Below are positions 34,299-42,854 of a stretch of DNA of 64,000 nt, in pieces; the first letter of the stretch is position 1, and every line of letters starts with the position of its first letter. The translations under genes were made by a program, and so were the position numbers. The notes under the pieces were generated by a model. The model had not been told where the DNA came from and searched no databases. It was given only the letters and a program-made list of their open reading frames with translations. The DNA is from Janthinobacterium psychrotolerans. GTDB taxonomy: Bacteria; Pseudomonadota; Gammaproteobacteria; Burkholderiales; Burkholderiaceae_D. Where the stretch lies: contig NZ_LOCQ01000042.1 of the NCBI RefSeq assembly GCF_001677885.1, forward strand, positions 24,414 to 88,413, in the 5' to 3' direction.

Positions 34299-35427
34299 CA
34301 GCACCGGCGACAAAACCGAAAAGGCGTCACAGCAAAAGCTGAAAAAGTCGCGCCAGGAAGGGCAGGTGGTGCGCTCGCGCGACCTGTCGACCGCGCTCGG
34401 CATCCTGATCAGCATGAAACTGTTCGTGTTCCTGGTGCCGGACTACCTGGAAACGTTTCGCCAGCTATTCGCCATGTCCTTCATGCCGCTCGACAGCACG
34501 GGCGCGCTCGACAACGCCATGTCGATGGCGTTTACCACCTCGGTGGGCCTGTTGATCAAGATGATCCTGCCGCTGTTCTGTGTGCCGTTTTTTGTGGTGC
34601 TGGGCTCGTTGATACCCGGCGGCTGGGTGATCAGCACCAAGAACTGGGCGCCGAAGATGGAACGCCTGAGTCCCGCCAAGAACCTGGGCCGGCTGGTGAG
34701 CCCGAAGCATGGTTTCGAATTCGGCATCTCGATCGCCAAGGCGGTGGTGCTGGGCATGGTGCTGGTGCATGTCAGCCGCGCCAGCCTGGCGCAGTACGTC
34801 GATTTGCAGCACCGGCCCCTGCAGCAGGCCATGCTGGACGGCTCGGCGCTGATGCTCGACGGCCTGATGGCGCTCATTTCCGTCTTCATCCTGTTCGCCA
34901 TCATCGATGTGCCGGCGCAGGCCTTCTTCTTTGCCAAAAATCAGCGCATGAGCAAGCAGGATGTGAAGGAAGAACACAAGAGCAGCGAAGGGCGGCCCGA
35001 AGTGCGCCAGCGCATCCGCCAGCTGCAGCAGCAGCTGGGCCGGCGCAGCGTGCGCAAGACCGTGCCCGACGCCGACGTGGTGATCGTCAACCCCGAGCAC
35101 TACGCCGTCGCCCTCAAGTACGACCAGGACCGCGCCGAGGCGCCGTTCGTGGTGGCCAAGGGCGTCGATGAAATGGCGCTGTATATCCGCCAGGTGGCGC
35201 GCGAGCACAATATCGAGACGCTCGAATTGCCGCCGCTGGCGCGCGCCATCTATAACACCAGCCAGGTGCAGCAGCAGATTCCGGTGCAGCTGTACCAGGC
35301 CGTGTCGCAGGTGCTGAACTACATCCTGCAACTGAAAGCATTCCGGTCCGGGCAGCGTGCTGCCCAGCCCGTATTACCCACCGAGATGGCCGTGCCATCT
35401 CATCTGAGCGAGGTCGTACCGCCATGA
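34288..35427 (+). CDS. flhB: Flagellar export switch protein FlhB
   Basis: A 379-residue FlhB. N-terminal GDKTEKASQQKLKKSRQEGQ is the classical start, followed by four membrane helices and the cytoplasmic domain (SKQDVKEEHKSSEGRPEVRQ, then RRSVRKTVPDADVVIVNPEH with YAVALKYD). The autocleavage site, NPTH in most FlhB proteins, reads NPEH here; Asn-Pro, between which cleavage occurs, is kept. It switches export from hook to filament proteins under FliK control. The gene overlaps fliR by 11 and flhA by 4 bases. Confidence 0.94.
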   Translation: MADSSTGDKTEKASQQKLKKSRQEGQVVRSRDLSTALGILISMKLFVFLVPDYLETFRQLFAMSFMPLDSTGALDNAMSMAFTTSVGLLIKMILPLFCVPFFVVLGSLIPGGWVISTKNWAPKMERLSPAKNLGRLVSPKHGFEFGISIAKAVVLGMVLVHVSRASLAQYVDLQHRPLQQAMLDGSALMLDGLMALISVFILFAIIDVPAQAFFFAKNQRMSKQDVKEEHKSSEGRPEVRQRIRQLQQQLGRRSVRKTVPDADVVIVNPEHYAVALKYDQDRAEAPFVVAKGVDEMALYIRQVAREHNIETLELPPLARAIYNTSQVQQQIPVQLYQAVSQVLNYILQLKAFRSGQRAAQPVLPTEMAVPSHLSEVVPP

Positions 35428-37514
35428 ACTTCCTGAACCGACTGGTTGCCGAGATGCGCCGCCACAAGTTCGCCACGCCAATGTTCCTGTTGGTGATCCT
35501 GGCCATGATCATCCTGCCGCTGCCGCCGGTGCTGCTCGATATCCTGTTCACCTTCAATATCGTGCTGGCCCTGATCGTTATCCTGGTCAGCGTCTCGGCC
35601 AAGCGGCCGCTCGATTTCTCGGTCTTTCCGACCGTGATTCTGGCCACCACCATGCTGCGGCTGACCCTGAACGTGGCGTCGACGCGGGTGGTGCTGCTGC
35701 ACGGCCATACGGGCGCCGATGCGGCCGGTAAAGTGATTGAAGCGTTCGGTAACGTGGTTATCGGCGGCAACTTCGTGGTCGGTATCGTGGTCTTCGTGAT
35801 TTTGATGATCATTAACTTCGCGGTGGTGACCAAGGGTGCGGAACGGATCTCGGAGGTGTCGGCGCGCTTCACCCTGGACGCCTTGCCGGGCAAGCAGATG
35901 GCGATCGACGCCGACCTGAACGCCGGCCTGATCAACCAGGAAAAAGCCCAGCTGCGCCGCAAGGACGTGGCCGCCGAAGCGGACTTTTATGGCGCCATGG
36001 ACGGCGCCTCGAAGTTCGTGCGCGGCGATGCGGTCGCCAGTATCCTGATTTTGATCATCAACATGGTCGGTGGCGTGGCCATCGGCTCGCTGATGCACGA
36101 CCTGTCGTTCGGCGACGCCTTCCGCCAGTACGCCTTGCTGACCATCGGCGACGGCCTGGTGGCGCAGATCCCGGCGCTGCTGCTGTCGGCCGCGGCCGCC
36201 ATTCTGGTGACCCGCATCAGCGACTCGGGCGACTTCGAGCAGCAGGTGGCGGGCCAGGTGCTGACCTCGCCAACGGTGCTGTTCAGCGCCTCGGGCATGA
36301 TGGTGGCGCTGGCGCTGATCCCGGGCATGCCGTGGTTCATGTTCATGACGTTCGCGGCGGTGCTGGCCTTTGTTGCCTGGCGCCTGACGCAGCAGAAGGT
36401 CAAGGCGCCCGATACCTCGGGCATGGCCGCCATCGAAGCGGCCTTGCTGGGCGACAAGCCGGCCGAACTGGAGTGGCAGCAATTGCCGGCCGTGCAGCCG
36501 CTGATGGTCATGCTCGGCTATAAACTGGTGGGCATGGTCGACAAGACCCAGGGCGAACCGCTGAACAAGCGCGTCAAGGGCGTGCGCCAGAGCCTGTCCG
36601 AGGCGATGGGATTGCTGCTGCCGCCGATCGGCGTGCGCGACGACCTGGCGCTGAAACCGTCGCAGTACACCATCATGCTGTCGGGCACGGTGGTGGCCCA
36701 GGCCGAAGTGCAGGCCGACCGCTTGATGGCGATTCCCTCGCCGAATGTGTATGGCCAACTCGATGGCATTCCCGGCATCGAACCGGCCTACGGCATGCCG
36801 GTGACCTGGATCGAACCTGCCGAGAAGGCCCATGCGCTCGGCATGGGCTACCAGGTGATCGAGGCGCCCAGCGTGATCGCCACCCATTTGTCGAAGATGA
36901 TCCGTGAATACCTGCCGGAACTGTTCCGCCATGAAGACGTGTCGCACATGATGGAACGGTTGACGGCGCTGTCGCCGAAACTGGCCGCTGCGCTCGACAA
37001 GGCGCTCACGCATACGCAGCTGCTGCGCGTGTTTCGCGTGCTGCTGGCCGAGAACGTGTCGCTGAAAGACCTGGTGCCGATCGCCACCACCTTGCTCGAC
37101 AGCTCGGAAACGACCAAGGACCCGATCCTGCTGGCGGCCGAAGTGCGCTGTGCGCTGCGGCGCCAGATCGTCAGCGGCCTGTTTGGCCAAAAGCTGGAAA
37201 TGCAGGCATTTAACCTGGGCGGCGAGCTGGAAAACATGCTGCTGGGATCATTGAACCAGGCGCGCCAGGCCGGCAAGGTAACGCTGGACAATTATCCGAT
37301 CGACCCGCACCTGCTGTCGCAGCTGCAGGTCAATATGCCGGTCGCGCGCGAACAGATGAAGCAGCAGGCCACGCCGCCGCTGCTGCTGGTGTTGCCGCAG
37401 ATCCGTCCGCTGCTGGCGCGCTATGCGCGCCTGTTCGCGCCGGGCCTGCACGTGCTGTCGTATAACGAGATTCCCGAAAACCGCGAAGTGAGCATCATCG
37501 GCACGGTCGGCTGA
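35424..37514 (+). CDS. flhA: Flagellar export gate protein FlhA
   Basis: A 696-residue FlhA. The N-terminal half has about eight membrane helices with the FHIPEP-family cytoplasmic loop (RFTLDALPGKQMAIDADLNA, then GLINQEKAQLRRKDVAAEAD with FYGAMDGASKFVRGDAVAS). The C-terminal half is the docking platform for chaperone-substrate complexes (LLPPIGVRDDLALKPSQYTI, REYLPELFRHEDVSHMMERL). It closes the fliMNPQR-flhBA operon and ends 6 bases from a convergent gene. Confidence 0.96.
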   Translation: MNFLNRLVAEMRRHKFATPMFLLVILAMIILPLPPVLLDILFTFNIVLALIVILVSVSAKRPLDFSVFPTVILATTMLRLTLNVASTRVVLLHGHTGADAAGKVIEAFGNVVIGGNFVVGIVVFVILMIINFAVVTKGAERISEVSARFTLDALPGKQMAIDADLNAGLINQEKAQLRRKDVAAEADFYGAMDGASKFVRGDAVASILILIINMVGGVAIGSLMHDLSFGDAFRQYALLTIGDGLVAQIPALLLSAAAAILVTRISDSGDFEQQVAGQVLTSPTVLFSASGMMVALALIPGMPWFMFMTFAAVLAFVAWRLTQQKVKAPDTSGMAAIEAALLGDKPAELEWQQLPAVQPLMVMLGYKLVGMVDKTQGEPLNKRVKGVRQSLSEAMGLLLPPIGVRDDLALKPSQYTIMLSGTVVAQAEVQADRLMAIPSPNVYGQLDGIPGIEPAYGMPVTWIEPAEKAHALGMGYQVIEAPSVIATHLSKMIREYLPELFRHEDVSHMMERLTALSPKLAAALDKALTHTQLLRVFRVLLAENVSLKDLVPIATTLLDSSETTKDPILLAAEVRCALRRQIVSGLFGQKLEMQAFNLGGELENMLLGSLNQARQAGKVTLDNYPIDPHLLSQLQVNMPVAREQMKQQATPPLLLVLPQIRPLLARYARLFAPGLHVLSYNEIPENREVSIIGTVG

Positions 37515-37520
37515 TTCGAC

Positions 37521-38591
37521 TCAATCCTGTTCCTCGATGGGCATCAGCAATTCATGGCCGGGCTCATCGGCAGGCAGCACGATCTCTTCGGCCGTGGCGT
37601 CGCCCCAGTAGTCTTTTGGCGCCGCCACTTCCTTCGACACGATCACCGGCTCTTCCTGCGCCGGCGCCGGCGGCGCCTCGTGCACGGCCGGATCCTGCGC
37701 CACTTCCGCCGGCGGACGCGTCAGCAGCAGCGCCACCTCGGCCATCGCTTGGAACAGCGGCAGCGACAAGGCGGCGGCCGCCGCCTGCATCGGATAGCCG
37801 GCATGCGCCGGTTGCGCATGCAGCACGCGGTTCAAACGGCAGCGCAGCAGCCGCAGGCCTGCCTGGCGCACGCAATCGGCAATCGCGGGCAGCATGCGGC
37901 GCAGGTGCGCCAGCGCTTCGTCTTGCTGGGCGGCCAGTTCCAGCAGCACGCCGTCATTGGCCGGTTCCATCTGGATCACCACCCGGCCAACATCGTCGAT
38001 CAGCAGTTCGACCCGCAGCGCCACCTTGCCCTGGCGCTTGCGGGGGGCGGTGGCTTCTTCGCCGCCCGGCAGCACGCGCAGCAGCAGGCGCTGGCCGGCC
38101 CAGCCGTAGACGGCAAAGCGCCAGGCCTCGGTGTCGAGCGGCAGCGAGGAACGGGCCACTGGCTGCTGTTCCGCCATCAGCAGCGTGCCGGGCAGGTGCT
38201 GGCCGCGCGCGTGCTCCTGCAGCGCCGCATATTGTTCGCCATAGGTTTTCACCATCACGCGCCATGAGGCGGCCAGCTGCGCCGCATCGGGCGGCTGCCA
38301 CACCAGCTGGCGCGTAAAGAATAATTGATTGACCTGCATCGCGCTGCTGTCGCGCGCGGTGGCGCCCAGGCCCGGGTCGCCCGCGTTCGGCTTGACCAGC
38401 GCCGCCAGCGCGTCTTGCGCCTGGCCCAGCTGCGCCGGCAGGGTACCGGCGTCGGGCGCCGGCGCCATGAACGGGCCGACAGGCACCAGCGGCATCACCA
38501 CGCCAGGCGTCAGCGGCGTGGCCGGGCTGACGTCGAGGCGCTGCGTGATCAGGGGCAGGGCGTTGCCTGCGGAGATGCGGTCTATGGCCAT
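37521..38591 (-). CDS. Second FliK-like protein (hook-length-control C-terminal fold), function unknown
   Basis: A 356-residue protein placed between flhA and the flagellin gene, on the flagellin strand. The middle (about 155-270: VYGWAGQRLLLRVLP, KVALRVELLIDDVGRVVIQM, EPANDGVLLELAAQQDEALA, then HLRRMLPAIADCVRQAGLRL) has the strand-helix pattern of the FliK C-terminal domain, with a beta hairpin around GRVVIQMEP. The N-terminus is Pro/Leu-rich and the C-terminus Ala/Pro/Glu-rich, like a secreted ruler. The start at 38591 follows the flagellin terminator. A hook-length or export-switch role is inference from the fold impression and position. Confidence 0.45.
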   Translation of the reverse strand: MAIDRISAGNALPLITQRLDVSPATPLTPGVVMPLVPVGPFMAPAPDAGTLPAQLGQAQDALAALVKPNAGDPGLGATARDSSAMQVNQLFFTRQLVWQPPDAAQLAASWRVMVKTYGEQYAALQEHARGQHLPGTLLMAEQQPVARSSLPLDTEAWRFAVYGWAGQRLLLRVLPGGEEATAPRKRQGKVALRVELLIDDVGRVVIQMEPANDGVLLELAAQQDEALAHLRRMLPAIADCVRQAGLRLLRCRLNRVLHAQPAHAGYPMQAAAAALSLPLFQAMAEVALLLTRPPAEVAQDPAVHEAPPAPAQEEPVIVSKEVAAPKDYWGDATAEEIVLPADEPGHELLMPIEEQD

Positions 38592-38613
38592 TGCTGCTCT
38601 TCCCACCTGGGAT

Positions 38614-38645
38614 GAAAAAAAAGCCAACTGCTTGCGCAGTTGGCT
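38614..38645 (-). terminator. Intrinsic terminator after the flagellin gene
   Basis: Stem AGCCAACTG (38622-38630) with CAGTTGGCT (38637-38645), a 6-base loop, and a run of eight A on the + strand (38614-38621) that reads as a U tract for minus-strand transcripts. Strong, 9 bp, perfectly paired. Confidence 0.85.
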
Positions 38646-38653
38646 CCGGTGCG

Positions 38654-38674
38654 CCTGACCTGAGCCAGGTCAGG
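38654..38674 (-). repeat. Second perfect hairpin in the flagellin mRNA 3' end
   Basis: CCTGACCTG (38654-38662), loop AGC, CAGGTCAGG (38666-38674). It lies between the flagellin stop (38687) and the terminator hairpin and has no U tract of its own. It may protect the mRNA 3' end. Confidence 0.7.
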
Positions 38675-38686
38675 GCAATTTTACTA

Positions 38687-39853
38687 TTATTGCAGCAGGG
38701 ACATGACCATCGAGGACATGCTGTTGCTTTGTTTCAGCATCGCGGTACCAGCTTGCAGCAGCATTTGCGAAGCGGTCATGTTCGAGCTTTCGGTCGCGAA
38801 GTCGGTATCCATGATGCGGCCCGAAGCGCCCTGGGTGTTGGTGCTGACGTTCGACAGGTTGCTGTAGACTTTGTCCAGGCGGTTGGCGGCGGCGCCCAGT
38901 GCCGAACGCGAGGTGCCCACGGAATCGATCGCTGCCTGCAGCTTGTCGATGGCGGCCGACGCGTTTGCCGGCGTGGTCAGTTCGGTGCCCGGGGTGCCCG
39001 CTGCCGCGCCGAAGGTGTTGAAATTGGCGGTGGCGTTTTTCAGCGCGCTCTGCATGGTGCCCAGCTGCGCCGACAGGTCGAAGCTCATCGTTTCCTTGGT
39101 CGATGCGCCGATCTGGAATTGCAGGTTGGCCGAGAATTTGCCGTCATTGGCGGCGTCGCTGGCATTGGCGGCGGTGCTGTATGCTGCGGAAGCGGCGGCG
39201 GTGGCTTTGGCCACCTGGTCGGCTTTGTCGGCGTTCAGTTTGTTGGTCGTTGCGGTGACCACGGCGGCAGCGGTGGTGGCGTTGGCGCCGCCGGTGCCGT
39301 TGGCGGTCACTGCAGCGGCCAGCTGGGTGCCGGCCGTGGCGGCCAGATCGGCAGTACCTGTGGTGGTGGCTGTGACGACCAGGCCATCAGCGGTAGCTTT
39401 GCTCAGCGCTGCGGTTTTTTCGGTAGCCGTTGCTGCTTTGGACATCAGTTTGGCGCCAGCGAACGAGGTGTTGCCCAGAACGTTGCTCAGTTCGTTGGTC
39501 AGCGTGTCGAATTCAGCTTGCATGGCTTTTTGATCGTCAACGGTCGACGAACCATCGGCTGCTTGCGTGGCCAGGTCTTTCATGCGGACCAGGATGTTGA
39601 CGGTTTCGCCCAGCGCGCCGTCGGCGGTCTGGATCATCGATGTGGCGTTCTGGGTGTTGCGCATGGCCATGGCCATACCGCTGGTCTGTGCTTTCAGGCG
39701 GGTGGCGATTTGCAGGCCGGCAGCGTCGTCCATTGCCGAGTTGATGCGGTAGCCGGTGGACAGGCGCGTCATCGACGTCGACAGCGACTGTTGGGTTTTC
39801 GAGATCGACGATTGGGCAGACAGGGCGGCGGCGTTGGTGTGAAGGCTCAGCAT
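38687..39853 (-). CDS. fliC: Flagellin, lateral (LafA) type
   Basis: A 388-residue flagellin. The N-terminal D0/D1 (MLSLHTNAAALSAQSSISKT, LSTSMTRLSTGYRINSAMDD, AAGLQIATRLKAQTSGMA) and C-terminal D1/D0 (RLDKVYSNLSNVSTNTQGAS, RIMDTDFATESSNMTASQML) are clear, with the RINSAMDDAAGLQIA wording that I associate with LafA. The centre (about 140-240) is almost only Ala, Thr, Ser, Val, Asn and Gly, a likely surface for O-glycosylation. No Cys. Expected to depend on FliA, chaperoned by FliS and capped by FliD. A weak sigma-28-like site lies upstream. Confidence 0.95.
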   Translation of the reverse strand: MLSLHTNAAALSAQSSISKTQQSLSTSMTRLSTGYRINSAMDDAAGLQIATRLKAQTSGMAMAMRNTQNATSMIQTADGALGETVNILVRMKDLATQAADGSSTVDDQKAMQAEFDTLTNELSNVLGNTSFAGAKLMSKAATATEKTAALSKATADGLVVTATTTGTADLAATAGTQLAAAVTANGTGGANATTAAAVVTATTNKLNADKADQVAKATAAASAAYSTAANASDAANDGKFSANLQFQIGASTKETMSFDLSAQLGTMQSALKNATANFNTFGAAAGTPGTELTTPANASAAIDKLQAAIDSVGTSRSALGAAANRLDKVYSNLSNVSTNTQGASGRIMDTDFATESSNMTASQMLLQAGTAMLKQSNSMSSMVMSLLQ

Positions 39854-39914
39854 GAAAAGTACTCCAGTTGGTTGAATGCGGTGTGGAGCAGCATTTTTGC
39901 GCTCTCATGAGTAC

Positions 39915-39985
39915 AAGACGACCATTGCTTCAAGAAAATTAAATTCTTATGAGAAATTTTTTAAAATAAATTCATGCGATCTGGA
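39915..39985 (-). promoter_or_regulatory. A+T-rich flagellin promoter region with weak sigma-28-like site
   Basis: Read on the minus strand, TAATTTTC-N11-GTCGTCTT (about 39915-39941) has the sigma-28 spacing but only partial matches (TAAT for TAAA, GTCG for GCCG). An A/T-dominated tract upstream (about 39933-39975) could serve as an UP-like element. It lies about 65-90 bases before the flagellin ATG. Confidence 0.3.
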
Positions 39986-40026
39986 AGTTGCCTGGCCGTC
40001 AGCACTTCATGCGTTTAAAAAGACCA

Positions 40027-42843
40027 TCATTTCGACGGTTCCGCGTTCTCCGCCGCCAGCGCCAGTGCTTGCCGTGCCCGGTCAAGATTGTCATGCGCAG
40101 CAGCAAATTGCGGATCAAGCTCCAGCGCACGTTCATAACAGGCAATTGCCTGTGCATAGTGGCCGTGTGACTGCCATTCATTACCCAGATTGCTCAACGC
40201 CTGGGCGTCACCGGGCGCCAGTTCAACGGCTTGCAGCAGTGTCTGCAAGGCATCCTTGCCTTGTACCTGCAACGCGGTACCCAGCACGCTCCAGGCAAAG
40301 CCCGAGGTCGGATAGTGCACCACCAGCGCTTGCGCCGCTGTTTCCAGTTCCATGTGGCGGCCAGCTTCGAACAGGGCAATCAGCTGTTCCTCTTCCGCCT
40401 GGCTGGGGCCATCGCCAGTGCCGGCCAGCAACTGGCGCGCGCGATGCTGTATGGCCTGTGCCTGCGCGCTGTCGTGTCCCTGCGCCATTGCCGCCTCGAT
40501 AAGCGCCAATGCCTGCTGCGGCTGGCCTGCCTGCAACAAGCCATTGGCATAGGAATAATGAAAGTCGCTCTCGTCGCCGGCGCTACGCAGGGCCTTGTGC
40601 AGATAGGGCAGGGCCGCATCGTGATAGCCGAGCTGGCCTGCCAGCAAACCCATATTGTGATTGGCGATGGCGTGGTCGGCTTGCACATGGAGAATCGCCA
40701 GGTACAGTGTTTCGGCCGCTTCCAGGCGTCCGGCCTGGTGATGTTCGAGCGCCAGCGGCAAGGCGACGTCCACCTTTACCTCATGCAATGCCTTGTGACT
40801 GCGGGCGCGCTCGATCAGGGTGCTTTGTTCAGGTTCGGACTCGAACGATGTCGGCGGCAAGCTCGTGCACCAGCGCTGCCAGATCGTGCGCAAGGCGTGA
40901 TCGAGGCCGGCGGCGATCAGCGCCGGTTGCCCCATGGCGGTATTGGTCATGCGCGCACGTGCCTGCATGCGAATGGCCGCGAGGTGGGGCAAATTGCCGG
41001 CAAACTGGATCCCCTTTTCAATGAAATCGGCCTCATCACTGGCGATAAATTCCGGCAACCCGGCTTGCAACATGACTGCCGCGCCAACCCGGCACGGCAA
41101 GGTCGGGCCGGTCATGGTCAGGGTGGGTACGCCCATCCACAAGGCATACAGGGTGGTCGTGCCACCGGCATACGGCGAAGTGTCAAGACAGATGTCGACC
41201 TGCTCATGCAGTTTGAGGTAGGCGGCGATGTGCGTATGGCGATAAAAATCAAGCCGTTCGCTGGCGATCGCTTCTTCGGCAAACCAGGCGCGCAAGGTGT
41301 CGGCAAGGCCATCGTCGGACATGCCGGCCATGACCATGCGGGCATCGGGCGCGGCGCGCAGCAATGTCGCCCATCTGGCGATCAGTTTCCGGCTCAGTTT
41401 GCTGGGCCGGTTGAAACTGCCAAATGTGATATGGCCATTGTTCAGTGCCGGTGCTGGACTGACCGCAGGGGCTATGGCCGGCGGCATGAAAGGTGCCGTT
41501 GCGGGCAGGCGCAGCAGCTTTTCGGTAAATTGTGCGTCAAGCAGGCCAGGCGGTGAAAAATGTCGATCACTGATATAGTAATCCATCGCTTGCAGGCCGG
41601 TCGTCATGGGATAACCGATCCAGCTTGCCTGCAACGGGGCGGGCTTGCGGGCAAAAGTGGTCAGGCGGTTGCCGCCGGTATGCCCGGACAGGTCAATCAG
41701 AATGTCGATGCCGTCGTCGATGATCAACTGCGCGAGTTTCTCATCATTCAATTTTTCCACTTGCCGCCAGACAGCGACCAGTGTTTTCAAATGCCGGCTC
41801 GATTCATCGTCATGCAGGCTGTTGGCATATACCAACAGTTCCAGTCCCGGCGCATGCCGCAGATGTTCGAATACTGGCGTAATGAAACTGGAAACGACAT
41901 GGTTATACAGGTCGGCGGAAACGAAACCGATACGCAGGCGGCGGTCTGTATCGCGCACGTTCGCATGCCGTGGCCAGGCGCCGCGTTGCGGTGCTTCGAA
42001 TTGCTCGGCGTAGCGCAGGTGTTCGGCAAATACCTCTGCGGGAGCGAGTTGCTCACTATGAGAAAGGGAAAACAGCAGATTGTTGTGGATAAATTTCCAA
42101 TCCGGATTGATTTCCAGGGCCCGGCGGCATTGCTCTATTACCTCATCATTGCGGCCTTGCCTGAAAAGAATCGCAGTGAGATTGGTGCGCGCCTGCAAAT
42201 GTGCGGGATGGAGCGCAATGGCGCGCCTGGTATAGTCCAGCGACTCTTCAAGCCGGCCCAGTTGCATCATGCACACACCCATATTGCAAAGGGCATCGGC
42301 AAAATCCGGTTCGATTTCCAGGGCGCGCAGAAAACTCTGCTGCGCCAGTTCGATCTGCCCGCGGTTCTGCAGCACCGAGCCGATATTGTTGTGGGCCGAA
42401 GCGCTGTCCGGCATCAGGTCGAGCACCATTCGATAGACAGCCAAGGCCTCGTCCAGTGCGCCCGCCGTCTGCAAGGCCGCGCCCAGGCTGCAGGCGATGG
42501 CCGGGTCTTCCGGCGCCAGCAGCGACGCGGCACGGTAGTGGACAACAGCTTCTTCATACCGTTCAAGCTCATGCAACAGCGCCGCGTAATCTTTCAATGC
42601 GTTGATGTGGTTGTGCTTGAGTTTGATCGCCAGGCGAAATGCCGCCTGTGCATCGTCGGTCTTGCCGGTCAGGCGCAATGCATGGCCGATGGCGTAGTGA
42701 ACTTCGGCGTCTTGCGGCAGGCTAGCTTGCAACTTTCGGTAATTGGCAATGGCTGCGGCGATGATGCGGTCCGCCTTGCGGTTGGCGCCGCCAGAGCCTG
42801 CCGTGACAGTGTTTCTCGCCGATGATGGAATCGATGATGGCAT
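40027..42843 (-). CDS. TPR-GT41-TPR protein, SPINDLY/O-GlcNAc-transferase-like (flagellin glycosyltransferase candidate)
   Basis: A 938-residue protein with three parts. Residues about 25-270 are TPR repeats (e.g. ALRLTGKTDDAQAAFRLAIK, GSVLQNRGQIELAQQSFLRA). Residues about 300-660 are a GT41-type catalytic region: RRLRIGFVSADLYNH with the family His, DILIDLSGHTGGNR, ASWIGYPMTTGLQAMDYY, ITFGSFNRPSKLSRK, VDICLDTSPYAGGTTT. Residues about 690-938 are a second TPR block. It ends 173 bases before the flagellin start codon, the last gene of an eleven-gene run. Target protein and sugar are inferred. GTG 42858 is an alternative start. Confidence 0.85.
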   Translation of the reverse strand: MPSSIPSSARNTVTAGSGGANRKADRIIAAAIANYRKLQASLPQDAEVHYAIGHALRLTGKTDDAQAAFRLAIKLKHNHINALKDYAALLHELERYEEAVVHYRAASLLAPEDPAIACSLGAALQTAGALDEALAVYRMVLDLMPDSASAHNNIGSVLQNRGQIELAQQSFLRALEIEPDFADALCNMGVCMMQLGRLEESLDYTRRAIALHPAHLQARTNLTAILFRQGRNDEVIEQCRRALEINPDWKFIHNNLLFSLSHSEQLAPAEVFAEHLRYAEQFEAPQRGAWPRHANVRDTDRRLRIGFVSADLYNHVVSSFITPVFEHLRHAPGLELLVYANSLHDDESSRHLKTLVAVWRQVEKLNDEKLAQLIIDDGIDILIDLSGHTGGNRLTTFARKPAPLQASWIGYPMTTGLQAMDYYISDRHFSPPGLLDAQFTEKLLRLPATAPFMPPAIAPAVSPAPALNNGHITFGSFNRPSKLSRKLIARWATLLRAAPDARMVMAGMSDDGLADTLRAWFAEEAIASERLDFYRHTHIAAYLKLHEQVDICLDTSPYAGGTTTLYALWMGVPTLTMTGPTLPCRVGAAVMLQAGLPEFIASDEADFIEKGIQFAGNLPHLAAIRMQARARMTNTAMGQPALIAAGLDHALRTIWQRWCTSLPPTSFESEPEQSTLIERARSHKALHEVKVDVALPLALEHHQAGRLEAAETLYLAILHVQADHAIANHNMGLLAGQLGYHDAALPYLHKALRSAGDESDFHYSYANGLLQAGQPQQALALIEAAMAQGHDSAQAQAIQHRARQLLAGTGDGPSQAEEEQLIALFEAGRHMELETAAQALVVHYPTSGFAWSVLGTALQVQGKDALQTLLQAVELAPGDAQALSNLGNEWQSHGHYAQAIACYERALELDPQFAAAHDNLDRARQALALAAENAEPSK

Positions 42844-42854
42844 GTGTCCTGACC

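Noticed and set aside
35400..37190. 596-codon minus-strand frame opposite flhA
   Set aside because: His/Gln/Arg-rich shadow; flhA on the plus strand is unmistakable.
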